Shown: piece after piece, positions 42,991 through 50,701 of the stretch | Layout: each line of letters opens with the position of its first letter | Position numbering within the stretch: the first letter of the stretch is position 1 | NCBI GenBank assembly: GCA_041166085.1 | Contig: JBEEFP010000078.1 | Location: 31,215-95,214 of the forward strand | DNA: 64,000 nt | Direction of reading: 5' to 3' | Origin: JBEEFP01 sp041166085 | Lineage (GTDB): Bacteria; Actinomycetota; Acidimicrobiia; Acidimicrobiales; JAFATL01 | Position numbers and translations under genes: made by a program | The notes under the pieces: generated by a model | Told to the model about the DNA's origin: nothing | Database searches by the model: none | The model's input: the letters and a program-made list of their open reading frames with translations, nothing else

Positions 42991-44166
42991 GTGAGCCTCA
43001 CTCTCCCGCCCCTCTCCGATCCCGCCTTCTACGCCGACGATCCCCACGCGGCCTACGACCGCCTGCGCGCCGAAGACCCCGTGCACTGGCACGAGGCGGG
43101 CGAGTTCTGGGCGCTCTCCCGCCACGCCGACATCGTCGCGGTCTCGCGCGATCCGTCCACCTTCTGCTCGTCGCGTGGGGTGCTCATGGAGGACCGCAAG
43201 CGCGGCGTGGCCGGTGCGGACTCGATCCTCTTCCTCGACCCGCCCCGCCACCAGCAGCTGCGCAACCTGGTGACCAAGGGCTTCCACCCCCGCCAGGTGA
43301 GCGCCCTCGAACCCCGCGTCGCCGAGCTGGCCGACCGTCTGCTGGACAGCATCGAGCCGGGACAGCCCGTCGACTGGGTCGAGACCGTCGCCGTGCAGCT
43401 GCCCATCCTCGTCATCGCGGACATGCTCGGGATCCCGCACGACGACATCGACCGCTTCCGCGAGTGGTCGGACGCCCTCATCGAGGTCGCGTCGGACATG
43501 GACTCGCCCAAGGTCGTGATGGCCGCCGAGCTCTTCGCCTACTTCGACGCGGTCATCGCCGAACGTCGCGAGGGCGAACGAGGAACCGACACCATCTCCA
43601 TCCTCATCGACGCCGAGGTCGACGGGGAGACGCTCACGCATCACGAGCTGCTCGGGTTCTGCATGACCCTGCTGGTCGCCGGCAACGAGACCACGCGCAA
43701 CCTCCTGTCGGGCGGCGCGCTGGCGCTCGCCGAGCACCCCGACGCGTGGCAGTTGCTGCGCGAGCAGCCGAAGGCCCTGCCGACGGCAGTGGAGGAGCTC
43801 CTGCGGTGGGTGACGCCGATCATGACCTTCGCCCGCACCGCGACCCGTGACACCGAGGTCGGTGGGACACCGATCAAGGAAGGCGACTACCTGCTGATGC
43901 TCTACGCCAGCGGGAACCGTGACGACGCGGTGTTCGGCCCGACCGCAGCCGAGCTCGACGTCACCCGCAGGCCGAACCCACACTTGTCATTCGGCTTCGG
44001 CGAGCACTTCTGCCTGGGTGCGGGCTTGGCCCGGCTCGAGGCACGCGTGCTGCTCGACCGGACGATGGCGCGCTTCGGCTCAGTCGAGTGTGCCGGCGCC
44101 GTGCAGCGCATGCCGTCGACCCTCGTCAACGGCATCGCCCACCTCCCGCTGCTGTTCGGCGCCTGA
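42991..44166 (+). CDS. Cytochrome P450
   Basis: 391 residues, GTG start. Haem ligand C341 in FGFGEHFCLGAGLAR; E269-x-x-R272 in EELLRW; the I-helix oxygen-binding segment is LLVAGNETTRN. The length and sequence are of the soluble bacterial class I type needing a ferredoxin and reductase; a ferredoxin gene is at 24332. Actinobacterial relatives hydroxylate steroids, terpenes or fatty acids (for instance CYP125/CYP142), but the subfamily cannot be decided by eye. CATAGT (42979-42984) six bases before the GTG may be the -10. Confidence 0.93.
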   Translation: MSLTLPPLSDPAFYADDPHAAYDRLRAEDPVHWHEAGEFWALSRHADIVAVSRDPSTFCSSRGVLMEDRKRGVAGADSILFLDPPRHQQLRNLVTKGFHPRQVSALEPRVAELADRLLDSIEPGQPVDWVETVAVQLPILVIADMLGIPHDDIDRFREWSDALIEVASDMDSPKVVMAAELFAYFDAVIAERREGERGTDTISILIDAEVDGETLTHHELLGFCMTLLVAGNETTRNLLSGGALALAEHPDAWQLLREQPKALPTAVEELLRWVTPIMTFARTATRDTEVGGTPIKEGDYLLMLYASGNRDDAVFGPTAAELDVTRRPNPHLSFGFGEHFCLGAGLARLEARVLLDRTMARFGSVECAGAVQRMPSTLVNGIAHLPLLFGA

Positions 44167-44910
44167 CCCGACAGCGGCGCCAGACGCCCACTGCACCGCC
44201 GTGATGGCCGCGGCGGGCAGCCACATGATGATGGCGGCGCCACCGATGGTGTCGGCCCCGACGACGAAGGCAACGACCGCCAGGTGGAACACCTGCGCGT
44301 GATAGGTGATGAGTGCCGTGAGATGCGGGTGCTGGCGTAGACCGGCAACGGGCACGTCCGGCTCGTCACGCGCCAGCCACGCCAGGAGGCCGACCAACAG
44401 CGCGGCTGTGAGACCGAAGCCGATCTGGCTGCCGAGCGGGAGACCGAACCAGAACCCGGGGCCGCGGTACGCGAAGAGGCGACCCAGGTAGAACTTGTCG
44501 CCGAGGCGACTCACGGGATCGAGGATCCACAGCGCCCACACCGCGAGCATCACGCCGAGGCCCCACTCCGCCAGCACCCAGCGCCCGCGCGTGCGCCTCG
44601 GACCGGACGCGAGCAGACGGCCGACGGCGAACGCGAAGTACCCCATGAACGAGTAGCTCAGCGGCACCATGAGCGGGACGTCGCCGACGAACAGCTCCTT
44701 GTCCCGCAGCGCGTCGTTGAATCGGTAGTGCGTGTACGGGAAGCCGTACTTCACCGACCCGTTCTCGAACAGCAATCCGACGACGAGGGAGCCGCCGAGG
44801 TAGATCAGCGTCTTGCGCCAACCGAGCTGGCGGACGGCGCACCACAGGAAGGTGAGCCCGAACAGGGTGACGTACCACCGTCCGAGGACGGTCCCGATCA
44901 CGGCGTGCAC
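44080..44910 (-). CDS. cruF: CruF-like carotenoid hydratase (carotenoid biosynthesis membrane protein)
   Basis: 276 residues with about seven hydrophobic helices. The DUF422/CruF signature is GLLFENGSVKYGFPYTHYRF near residue 45, followed by VPLMVPLSYSFMGYF. CruF hydrates the terminal psi end group of carotenoids (as in bisanhydrobacterioruberin to bacterioruberin synthesis). The last roughly 29 residues overlap the 3-prime end of the P450 gene in antisense (44080-44166) and look non-conserved, so the natural end of the domain is earlier. No crtB, crtI or lbtBC genes are in the window. Confidence 0.8.
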   Translation of the reverse strand: MHAVIGTVLGRWYVTLFGLTFLWCAVRQLGWRKTLIYLGGSLVVGLLFENGSVKYGFPYTHYRFNDALRDKELFVGDVPLMVPLSYSFMGYFAFAVGRLLASGPRRTRGRWVLAEWGLGVMLAVWALWILDPVSRLGDKFYLGRLFAYRGPGFWFGLPLGSQIGFGLTAALLVGLLAWLARDEPDVPVAGLRQHPHLTALITYHAQVFHLAVVAFVVGADTIGGAAIIMWLPAAAITAVQWASGAAVGSGAEQQREVGDAVDEGRRHALHGAGTLD

Positions 44911-44993
44911 GGGTTCGACGCTAGCTCCGGCCGACCGGACAATTCTCGTCCATCGGCTTCCGAGACCCGAGTTGTGGGTAGGTTCCTTCGTCG

Positions 44994-45407
44994 ATGAAGC
45001 GCCTTCTCTTCGTGCTGGGAACGGCCGCCTTCGGGCTCGCCGCCTTCCTCGCGCTCACCAACGCCCCCCTCGCGGGCGGCGCCGAACCACCTCGGACTCC
45101 GCAGTGCGCGGCCAACGACCAGCTGCTCGCCATCGACACCCAGCGCTCCGGCGACGCCGTCGGGAGCTCGCCTGAGGATGCGATCGACAAGGAGATCCTG
45201 CCGCTCTACGCCAACCTGCCGTCGTCGGCGTTCACCAAGACGGAGGACGACACCGGCAGGAACCAACCCGTTGAGTTCGTGCACCACGAGAACGGTCGGC
45301 TCGTCGTCGTCCTCGAGGCGCAGAAGTTCGGCAGCGGCTGGGGCGTGGACGAGTTCCAGGCCTGCAACTCGGCGCTGCAGCCGAACGAGGGTGGTGGCAG
45401 CCAATGA
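44994..45407 (+). CDS. Small secreted protein of unknown function
   Basis: 137 residues, with a signal peptide (MKRLLFVLGTAAFGLAAFLA, cleavage near GGA at about residue 29) and two cysteines in the mature part (C38 and C124). I do not recognise a family. Its stop overlaps the start of the secreted matrixin protease (ATGA at 45404-45407), so the two are co-translated. That arrangement, and equal secretion, suggest a propeptide-like chaperone or inhibitor of the protease, which is inference. TAGGTT (44979-44984) nine bases before the ATG is a candidate -10. Confidence 0.75.
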   Translation: MKRLLFVLGTAAFGLAAFLALTNAPLAGGAEPPRTPQCAANDQLLAIDTQRSGDAVGSSPEDAIDKEILPLYANLPSSAFTKTEDDTGRNQPVEFVHHENGRLVVVLEAQKFGSGWGVDEFQACNSALQPNEGGGSQ

Positions 45408-46108
45408 GCTTCCGCAACCGCCTCGCCTTCCTCGTCGTCGCCGCGGCCACGTCCGCGGGATTGCTGGCCGGCACCGCGAGCGCCCACCCGCCCGCGGACT
45501 TCTACAAGTACAAGTGGCCGACCACGTCGGTCAGCTACGGCTACACGCCGAGCGTGCCCACTGGCGCGTTCCGCACCGCGGTGGACTCGGGCGCGTCGCA
45601 GTGGAGCGCAGTGCCCAACGCGACTCTCGACTTCGTGCACGGCGCCGACTTCGGCTCGAACTTCGACTACTCCAAGTGCAGCAGCGGCGGGAACGGCATC
45701 CACTACGACGCCATCGACGGCACCAACGGCGTCCTGGGTCGCACCTTCACGTGCATGGACGGCGGCGGCAACATCACCTCGTTCCAGACCGTGTTCGACA
45801 CATCGGAGAGCTGGTACACCAGCACCGGCAGTCCGTCGGGCTCGCAGGCTGACCTCGCGAGCGTGGCCGCCCACGAGCTCGGACACGCCACCGGGTTCGG
45901 TCAGGGCGCGCCGAACAGCCACTTCAGCGGCACCATCTGCGACGCCAACTCGGCACAGCAGACGATGTGCCCCGCCCATCTGCTCGGATCGACGTGGCAG
46001 CGCACGCTGGAGGACCACGACCAGCACACCTTCGCTGCCGCCTATCCCGCGGGCGGGCCGACCCCGGGCTCGACCACGTCGACGACCAAGAAGAAGCGGC
46101 GCCGCTGA
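45404..46108 (+). CDS. Secreted matrixin-type zinc metalloprotease
   Basis: 234 residues: signal peptide to about residue 27 (GTASA), then a metzincin catalytic domain. The zinc helix is SVAAHELGHATGFG with H157 and H161 and catalytic E158; the third ligand is probably the histidine in NSHFSG, and QTMCP provides the Met-turn. Repeated aromatic residues precede it (FYKYKWPTTSVSYGY). It ends with a Thr/Ser tract and a basic tail (TTKKKRRR). It should cleave extracellular or envelope proteins. Coupled to the small secreted protein upstream. Confidence 0.86.
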   Translation: MSFRNRLAFLVVAAATSAGLLAGTASAHPPADFYKYKWPTTSVSYGYTPSVPTGAFRTAVDSGASQWSAVPNATLDFVHGADFGSNFDYSKCSSGGNGIHYDAIDGTNGVLGRTFTCMDGGGNITSFQTVFDTSESWYTSTGSPSGSQADLASVAAHELGHATGFGQGAPNSHFSGTICDANSAQQTMCPAHLLGSTWQRTLEDHDQHTFAAAYPAGGPTPGSTTSTTKKKRRR

Positions 46109-46115
46109 CCCTGGC

Positions 46116-47189
46116 TCAGGCCAGCACGAGGTCCGCGAGGCGGCGGCGCTGCCAGCTCTGCTGACCGAGCATGAGATCGCTCTGCTTGGCCCGCCGGTAG
46201 TGCAGGTGGGCGTCGCAGTCCCACGTGAAGCCGACGCCACCGTGGATCTGGATGCCCTCGGCGGCCACGTGGTTGGCGGCCTCGGTGACGAAGCCCTTGG
46301 CCATGGCGGCCGCTCGCTCACGGTTGGGCTCCTCGACGTCGGACGTCCACGCCGCGTAGTGCGTTCCGACGCGCGCCAGCTCGAGGGCCTGCAACATCTC
46401 CGCGCACTTGTGCTTGATGGCCTGGAAGGTGGCGATGGGCCGGCCGAACTGCACGCGCACCTTGGCGTACTCGACTGCGAGCTCGAGCGCCCTCTCGCTG
46501 CTGCCGACCAGCTCGGCGCACAGCGCGACCGAGGCGTCGTCGGCGAATCGACGCCACATCGCGGTGTGGTCACCGGGCGGACCGACCCGCTCCGCGGGGG
46601 TGGCGTCGAGCTGCATGCGGGCGACCTTGCGGGTCACGTCCCAGGTGGCGACGGGCTGGGCGTCGGGCCGCTCGATGAGGAACGTGCCGAGCCCCTCCTC
46701 GGTGCGGGCCGCGACCAGGACCCAGTCGGCGGTGTGGCCGTCGACCACGACCGGCTTGAGGCCGGTGAGGAGCCAGCGCACGCCCTTGCGCAGGGCGCGT
46801 GTGCGCACTCGCTGCACGGGATCGCCGCTGCCCAACTCCTCCAGGGCGACCGTGCCCCGCCCCTGCGGGAGCAGATGGGTGAGGCCGAGGCGGCCGGCGA
46901 CGAGCGGCGCCTGCACCGCGGCCGAGAAGAAGGGACCGGGGAACGGCAGCTTGCCCATCTCCTCGAGCACGACCGTCATGTCGACCATCCCCATGCCGAC
47001 GCCGCCCGCGTCCTCGGGGACGAGGATCGACGTCCATCCCAGATCGACGATCTGGTCCCAGACCTCGTCGGTGAAGCCGCGGTCGTCGTCGGTCATCGCC
47101 CTGACGTACGCGGACGGCGCCTTGTCGGCGAGGAAGCCGCGTACTGAGTCGCGCAGCTGGTTCTGTTCGGCGCTGAAGGTGAAGTCCAT
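46116..47189 (-). CDS. Acyl-CoA dehydrogenase, short type of a divergent pair
   Basis: 357 residues from ATG 47189 (MDFTFSAEQNQLRDSVRGFL). AKVRVQFGRPIATFQAIKHK and IHGGVGFTWDCDAHLHYRRA are the C-terminal signatures. Divergent from a 403-residue ACAD across 57 bases with a palindrome at 47220-47240. A start further upstream would overlap that gene and lacks homology. It probably works with the divergent gene product as a heteromer, the third such pair in the window. Confidence 0.9.
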   Translation of the reverse strand: MDFTFSAEQNQLRDSVRGFLADKAPSAYVRAMTDDDRGFTDEVWDQIVDLGWTSILVPEDAGGVGMGMVDMTVVLEEMGKLPFPGPFFSAAVQAPLVAGRLGLTHLLPQGRGTVALEELGSGDPVQRVRTRALRKGVRWLLTGLKPVVVDGHTADWVLVAARTEEGLGTFLIERPDAQPVATWDVTRKVARMQLDATPAERVGPPGDHTAMWRRFADDASVALCAELVGSSERALELAVEYAKVRVQFGRPIATFQAIKHKCAEMLQALELARVGTHYAAWTSDVEEPNRERAAAMAKGFVTEAANHVAAEGIQIHGGVGFTWDCDAHLHYRRAKQSDLMLGQQSWQRRRLADLVLA

Positions 47190-47219
47190 GCTGAGTGTTC
47201 GCTCCGGTTCCGGTCTCGA

Positions 47220-47240
47220 AATCTGACGACACGTTAGATT
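47220..47240. promoter_or_regulatory. Palindromic operator between divergent ACAD genes
   Basis: AATCTGACGACACGTTAGATT has arms AATCTGACG and CGTTAGATT that pair at 8 of 9 positions around a three-base centre (47229-47231). TTAGAT (47234-47239) is 7 bases before the ATG at 47247 and may be the -10, so a bound repressor would block it. The TGACG half resembles the operator at 24306-24326 but the two are not the same. No KstR core. Confidence 0.6.
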
Positions 47241-47246
47241 GGCGAC

Positions 47247-48458
47247 ATGGACTTCGCCTACGAGCCCGAGGACGAGGCCTTCCGCGCCGATCTGCGGGGC
47301 TGGCTGGAAGAGAACCTCACCAAGTTCTTCTCGGAGTACGAGGACGAAGGCGCCGAGGACGGGCGCACCGGGATCATGGGTGCCATGGACCGGCGCAAGG
47401 CCTGGCAGCGCCGGCTCAACGAGGGCAAGTGGGCCGCCATCACGTGGCCGTCGGAGTGGGGCGGGCGCGACGCCACGGTCATGCAGTCCGTCATCTACTC
47501 CGAGGAGATGGCCCGGGCCCGCACGCCTGGCATCTTCAACGCCAACGGCCTCTGGCAGATCGGTCCCATGATCATCCGTTGGGGCGACGAGGAGCAGAAG
47601 CACCGCTGGCTGCCCGGCATCCTCGACGCCAGCGAGCACTGGTGCCAGGGCTTCACCGAGCCGGAAGCCGGCAGTGACCTCGCCAACCTGCGCACCACCG
47701 CCATCCGCGATGACAAGAACGGCGAGTACGTCCTCAACGGCCAGAAGATCTGGATCTCGACCGCGCACGTCGCCGACTGGGGCCTGTTCCTCGTGCGCAC
47801 CGACCCCACCGCCATCGAACGGGGCGTCAAGCACGAGGGCATCTCCGCGCTGATCGTCGACATGCACGCGCCGGGCATCGAGTGCCGGCCCATCAAGGAC
47901 ATCGCCGGCGACGAGATGTTCAACGAGGTGTTCTTCACCGATGCGCGCGTGCCCGTCGCCAACCGCCTCGGCGCCGAGGACGCTGGATGGCAGGTGGCGA
48001 TGGGGACCCTGGGCCACGAGCGGGTCGGCACGGCCGGGCTCACGATCGGCATGAAGGCCGACCTCGACTCGATGATCAGCACGGCGCGCGCCACCAATCC
48101 CGAAGCGCTCGACGAGCCCGACCTGCGCGACCGCATCGCCCGCGCCTACACACAGATCGAATACACGCGGCTGCTGAACTACCGGGCCCTGTCCAAGATC
48201 CTCAAGGGCGAGCCCAACTGGCCCGAGGTGCCCATCGCCAAGCTGCAGTGGAGCTACCTGGCCCAGACCCTCGCCGAGCTGGCCGTCGACCTACTCGGAC
48301 CCGCCGGCATGATGGCCAAGGGCAGCCCCGATGCGGTCGACAACGGCGCCTGGAACCGGCTCTTCGTCTTCCAGCGCTACACCTCGATCGGCGCAGGCAC
48401 CACTGAGGTGCAGAAGAACATCCTGGCCGATCGGGCCATCAAGCTCCCCCGCAAGTAG
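47247..48458 (+). CDS. Acyl-CoA dehydrogenase, long type of a divergent pair
   Basis: 403 residues from ATG 47247 (MDFAYEPEDEAFRADLRGWL). FTEPEAGSDLANLRTTAI and NGQKIWISTAHVADWGLF in the middle domain; AGTTEVQKNILADRAIKLPRK at the end, again a variant of the usual E-I-Q-R block. Slightly longer than its paralogues because of an insert near residues 32-45 (EGAEDGRTGIMG). Followed by a perfect hairpin (48470-48506) before the patatin gene. Confidence 0.92.
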   Translation: MDFAYEPEDEAFRADLRGWLEENLTKFFSEYEDEGAEDGRTGIMGAMDRRKAWQRRLNEGKWAAITWPSEWGGRDATVMQSVIYSEEMARARTPGIFNANGLWQIGPMIIRWGDEEQKHRWLPGILDASEHWCQGFTEPEAGSDLANLRTTAIRDDKNGEYVLNGQKIWISTAHVADWGLFLVRTDPTAIERGVKHEGISALIVDMHAPGIECRPIKDIAGDEMFNEVFFTDARVPVANRLGAEDAGWQVAMGTLGHERVGTAGLTIGMKADLDSMISTARATNPEALDEPDLRDRIARAYTQIEYTRLLNYRALSKILKGEPNWPEVPIAKLQWSYLAQTLAELAVDLLGPAGMMAKGSPDAVDNGAWNRLFVFQRYTSIGAGTTEVQKNILADRAIKLPRK

Positions 48459-48469
48459 TCCGACAACTC

Positions 48470-48506
48470 GAGGCAATACGTCGCGGAATACGCGACGTAT
48501 TGCCTC
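48470..48506. terminator. Perfect 16-bp inverted repeat after ACAD gene
   Basis: GAGGCAATACGTCGCG (48470-48485) and CGCGACGTATTGCCTC (48491-48506) are exact reverse complements around the 5-base loop GAATA. It is 12 bases after the ACAD stop and 24 bases before the patatin start. It could terminate the ACAD transcript or act as an operator for the patatin gene; no U tract follows, so the terminator reading is not certain. Confidence 0.6.
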
Positions 48507-48530
48507 ACGTTCGTCACAATTGAGACCACG

Positions 48531-49412
48531 ATGGCCCATCGCCCGTACCGCACGGTTCTCAGGTTCCGTCGTCGAGAGACGACCGCCGAGCCGGACGCGC
48601 CCGTGGCCGTCGTCCTGTCCGGCGGCGGCAACCGGGGTGCGACCCAGGTCGGCATGCTCCGGGCCCTGCTGGAGACCGGCGTGCGACCGGGCGTGATCGT
48701 CGGGACGTCGGTCGGTTCGCTCAACGGCGCCGGCCTCGCCGGCGATCCGACCCTCGGCGGGGTGAGCATGCTCGAACAGGTCTGGCTCGGCATCAGCCGG
48801 GAGCACCTGTTCGCCGGAGGCCGCCTCACCCGAGCGTGGCGCCTGGCCAGCCGGGCCAACCACCTGTGGGCCAACGAAGGTCTCTCGCAGCTGATCGACG
48901 CCTTCGGCATCGACGACTTCTCGCAGCTGGCGGTGCCCCTGCGGGTGATCGCAGCCGACCTGGTCACAGGTGAGGAAGCGGTCTTCGCGCGCGGGCCCCT
49001 CAAGCCCGCCCTCCTCGCCAGCTGCGCGCTGCCCGGCCTCTATCCGCCGGTGGAGCACGACGGCCGGCTGCTCATCGACGGCGGTGTCCTGAACAACGTG
49101 CCGGTGTCGCACGCCCTCGCGGGTCCCGTCTCCCACGTCTACGTGTGCGACACCTCGGCCGACTTCGACACCGGCACTCCCCGCTCCGCCCTCGAAGTCA
49201 TGCTGCGGGCCTTCGCCATCGCCCGCCAGAGCCGGGCCCGACGCGACGAGCAGCGCTATGGCAGCGACCCGCGGGTCACCTTCCTCCCCCGCGTGCACGA
49301 CGGACGGCGCTCGTTCGATTTCTCCGGCGCGTTCGAGCACATGGAGCAGGGCTACGAAGCGGCGCGCGACTTCCTGGCGACGCGCGCAGAGCGCACCGCT
49401 GCAACCTCGTGA
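48531..49412 (+). CDS. Patatin-like phospholipase
   Basis: 293 residues. Oxyanion hole GGGNRG (31-36), nucleophile S60 in VGTSVGSL, and catalytic aspartate D183 in LLIDGGVLNN complete the Ser-Asp dyad. No signal peptide; an Arg-rich N-terminus (YRTVLRFRRRE) precedes the domain. Likely hydrolyses phospholipids or acylglycerols in the cytoplasm or at the membrane. It stands alone between the ACAD pair and a minus-strand operon. Confidence 0.92.
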   Translation: MAHRPYRTVLRFRRRETTAEPDAPVAVVLSGGGNRGATQVGMLRALLETGVRPGVIVGTSVGSLNGAGLAGDPTLGGVSMLEQVWLGISREHLFAGGRLTRAWRLASRANHLWANEGLSQLIDAFGIDDFSQLAVPLRVIAADLVTGEEAVFARGPLKPALLASCALPGLYPPVEHDGRLLIDGGVLNNVPVSHALAGPVSHVYVCDTSADFDTGTPRSALEVMLRAFAIARQSRARRDEQRYGSDPRVTFLPRVHDGRRSFDFSGAFEHMEQGYEAARDFLATRAERTAATS

Positions 49413-49418
49413 CCCACG

Positions 49419-49889
49419 TCAGTCCGCTGCGTACTCGGGGTGCTCCCCGAGCCAGTCGGACAGTCGCCGCATCGAGTCCTCGTTCTGCTTGTTGATGAAC
49501 CGGTAGATCGGACCTTCGAACCACTTCCACGGCGGCGACGCCAGGTGGTAGCGCTCCTCGAAGTGCAACCGGGTGCGGTCAGGGCCGAGCGCCTCGAGCC
49601 GCACCTTGCCCGTTTGGTCCTGTCCCGGCTGACGCCCGATCATGCGGTACGTGTAGCCGCCCTCCGGCGCCACCTCGGTCACCAGCTCGATGGCCGTGCC
49701 GGTGCGTCCCAACGGCATCTTGTAGAGGACCCGTCGCAACAAGCCGTTGCCACCGGCGTCACCCGGATGCAGCACCTCGACGCCGAGCACCATCGGTGCG
49801 TACGCCGACCAGCGGTCGTAGTCCTGCATCAGGGTCCACACCCGGCGCGCCGAGTGCGGCATGTCGAGGGTGTAGCGGTGCTCGCGCAT
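49419..49889 (-). CDS. SRPBCC (START-like) family protein
   Basis: 156 residues. Begins MREHRYTLDMPHSARRVWTL, the usual SRPBCC opening, with TRLHFEERYHLASPPWKWF near the centre and an amphipathic helix (FINKQNEDSMRRLSDWL) at the end. Its ATG overlaps the stop of the amidohydrolase gene. It probably binds a lipid-like or aromatic ligand in a deep pocket; polyketide cyclase-like activity is possible. Co-expression with an amidohydrolase and a FadA5-like thiolase suggests a lipid-related ligand. Confidence 0.84.
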   Translation of the reverse strand: MREHRYTLDMPHSARRVWTLMQDYDRWSAYAPMVLGVEVLHPGDAGGNGLLRRVLYKMPLGRTGTAIELVTEVAPEGGYTYRMIGRQPGQDQTGKVRLEALGPDRTRLHFEERYHLASPPWKWFEGPIYRFINKQNEDSMRRLSDWLGEHPEYAAD

Positions 49890-50692
49890 CAGCCCTGGCT
49901 CATTCGCTCGCTCGCAAGCTTCAACAGATCACTCGCAGCCCCACCGAGGAACGCGTCCATGGCGGGACCGTCGAGAGGCAGGTCGCGTGCCGCCGCCATC
50001 GCTCGATCCATCGGGAGGAACGGATGGTCCGAGGCGAACAGCACCCGGCCCCGGCCCTGCGAGCTGTTCATGAACGCCACCAGGTCGCGGTCCATGTACT
50101 TGGCCAGGTAGGCCGAGTTGGAGAGGTGCAGCGCCGGCCACTTCCGCATGTAGGTCATGAGCAGCTGCTCGTACGGATGGCCCATGTGCGCGCCGATCAC
50201 GACCAGGCCAGGGAAGTCGATCAGCACGTCCTCGAGCAGTACGGGGTCCTGCACCGTTGAGCGCATGGGCGGACCCGGTACGCCCACGTTGATCGACACC
50301 GGCAGGCCCGCCTCTGCACACGCGGCGTACACCGGGTAGTAGAGGCGGCCGTTGAGCGGGTGCTGGTCGACAAGCGGTGTGACGCGAACGAGCGCGAAGC
50401 GCGGATGCTGCGCCAGCTCCCGCACCCGGCGCGCCATGCGCACCGGTCGGTCGAAGCGGTCCACCGTTCCCGCCACCAGGAAGCGGTCGGGGTGGGCGTC
50501 GGCGACGGCGAGGAGCTCCTCGCACCCGTGCGCCAGCCCGGCCGTCAGCACCGCCACGTCGACGCCGCAGCCGTCCATCAGCTCGAGCACCTGCTCGGGC
50601 GACTCGGGCTCGACCACCGCGCCGAAGTACTCGCCGCTCATGCCCTTCGCCACATCGGGCGTGAGCAGGTTCACCCAGAGATCGAGGACCAC
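49889..50692 (-). CDS. Amidohydrolase-2 family metal-dependent hydrolase/decarboxylase
   Basis: 267 residues, GTG start. TIM-barrel features: VGVPGPPMRST, GAHMGHPYEQ with a conserved histidine, and FASDHPFLPMD with the aspartate near the C-terminus. The N-terminal HxH metal pair is missing (MVLDLWVNLLTP), so the metal site is incomplete or different from classical members such as ACMSD. Its gene starts 9 bases after the thiolase stop and overlaps the SRPBCC gene, so the three make an operon. Confidence 0.83.
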   Translation of the reverse strand: MVLDLWVNLLTPDVAKGMSGEYFGAVVEPESPEQVLELMDGCGVDVAVLTAGLAHGCEELLAVADAHPDRFLVAGTVDRFDRPVRMARRVRELAQHPRFALVRVTPLVDQHPLNGRLYYPVYAACAEAGLPVSINVGVPGPPMRSTVQDPVLLEDVLIDFPGLVVIGAHMGHPYEQLLMTYMRKWPALHLSNSAYLAKYMDRDLVAFMNSSQGRGRVLFASDHPFLPMDRAMAAARDLPLDGPAMDAFLGGAASDLLKLASERMSQG

Positions 50693-50701
50693 GACGCGGC
50701 C

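Noticed and set aside
44080..44166. Overlap of the CruF-like gene with the P450 end as a sign of an annotation error
   Set aside because: Both reading frames are clearly real; the overlap only adds a non-conserved C-terminal tail to the CruF-like protein.
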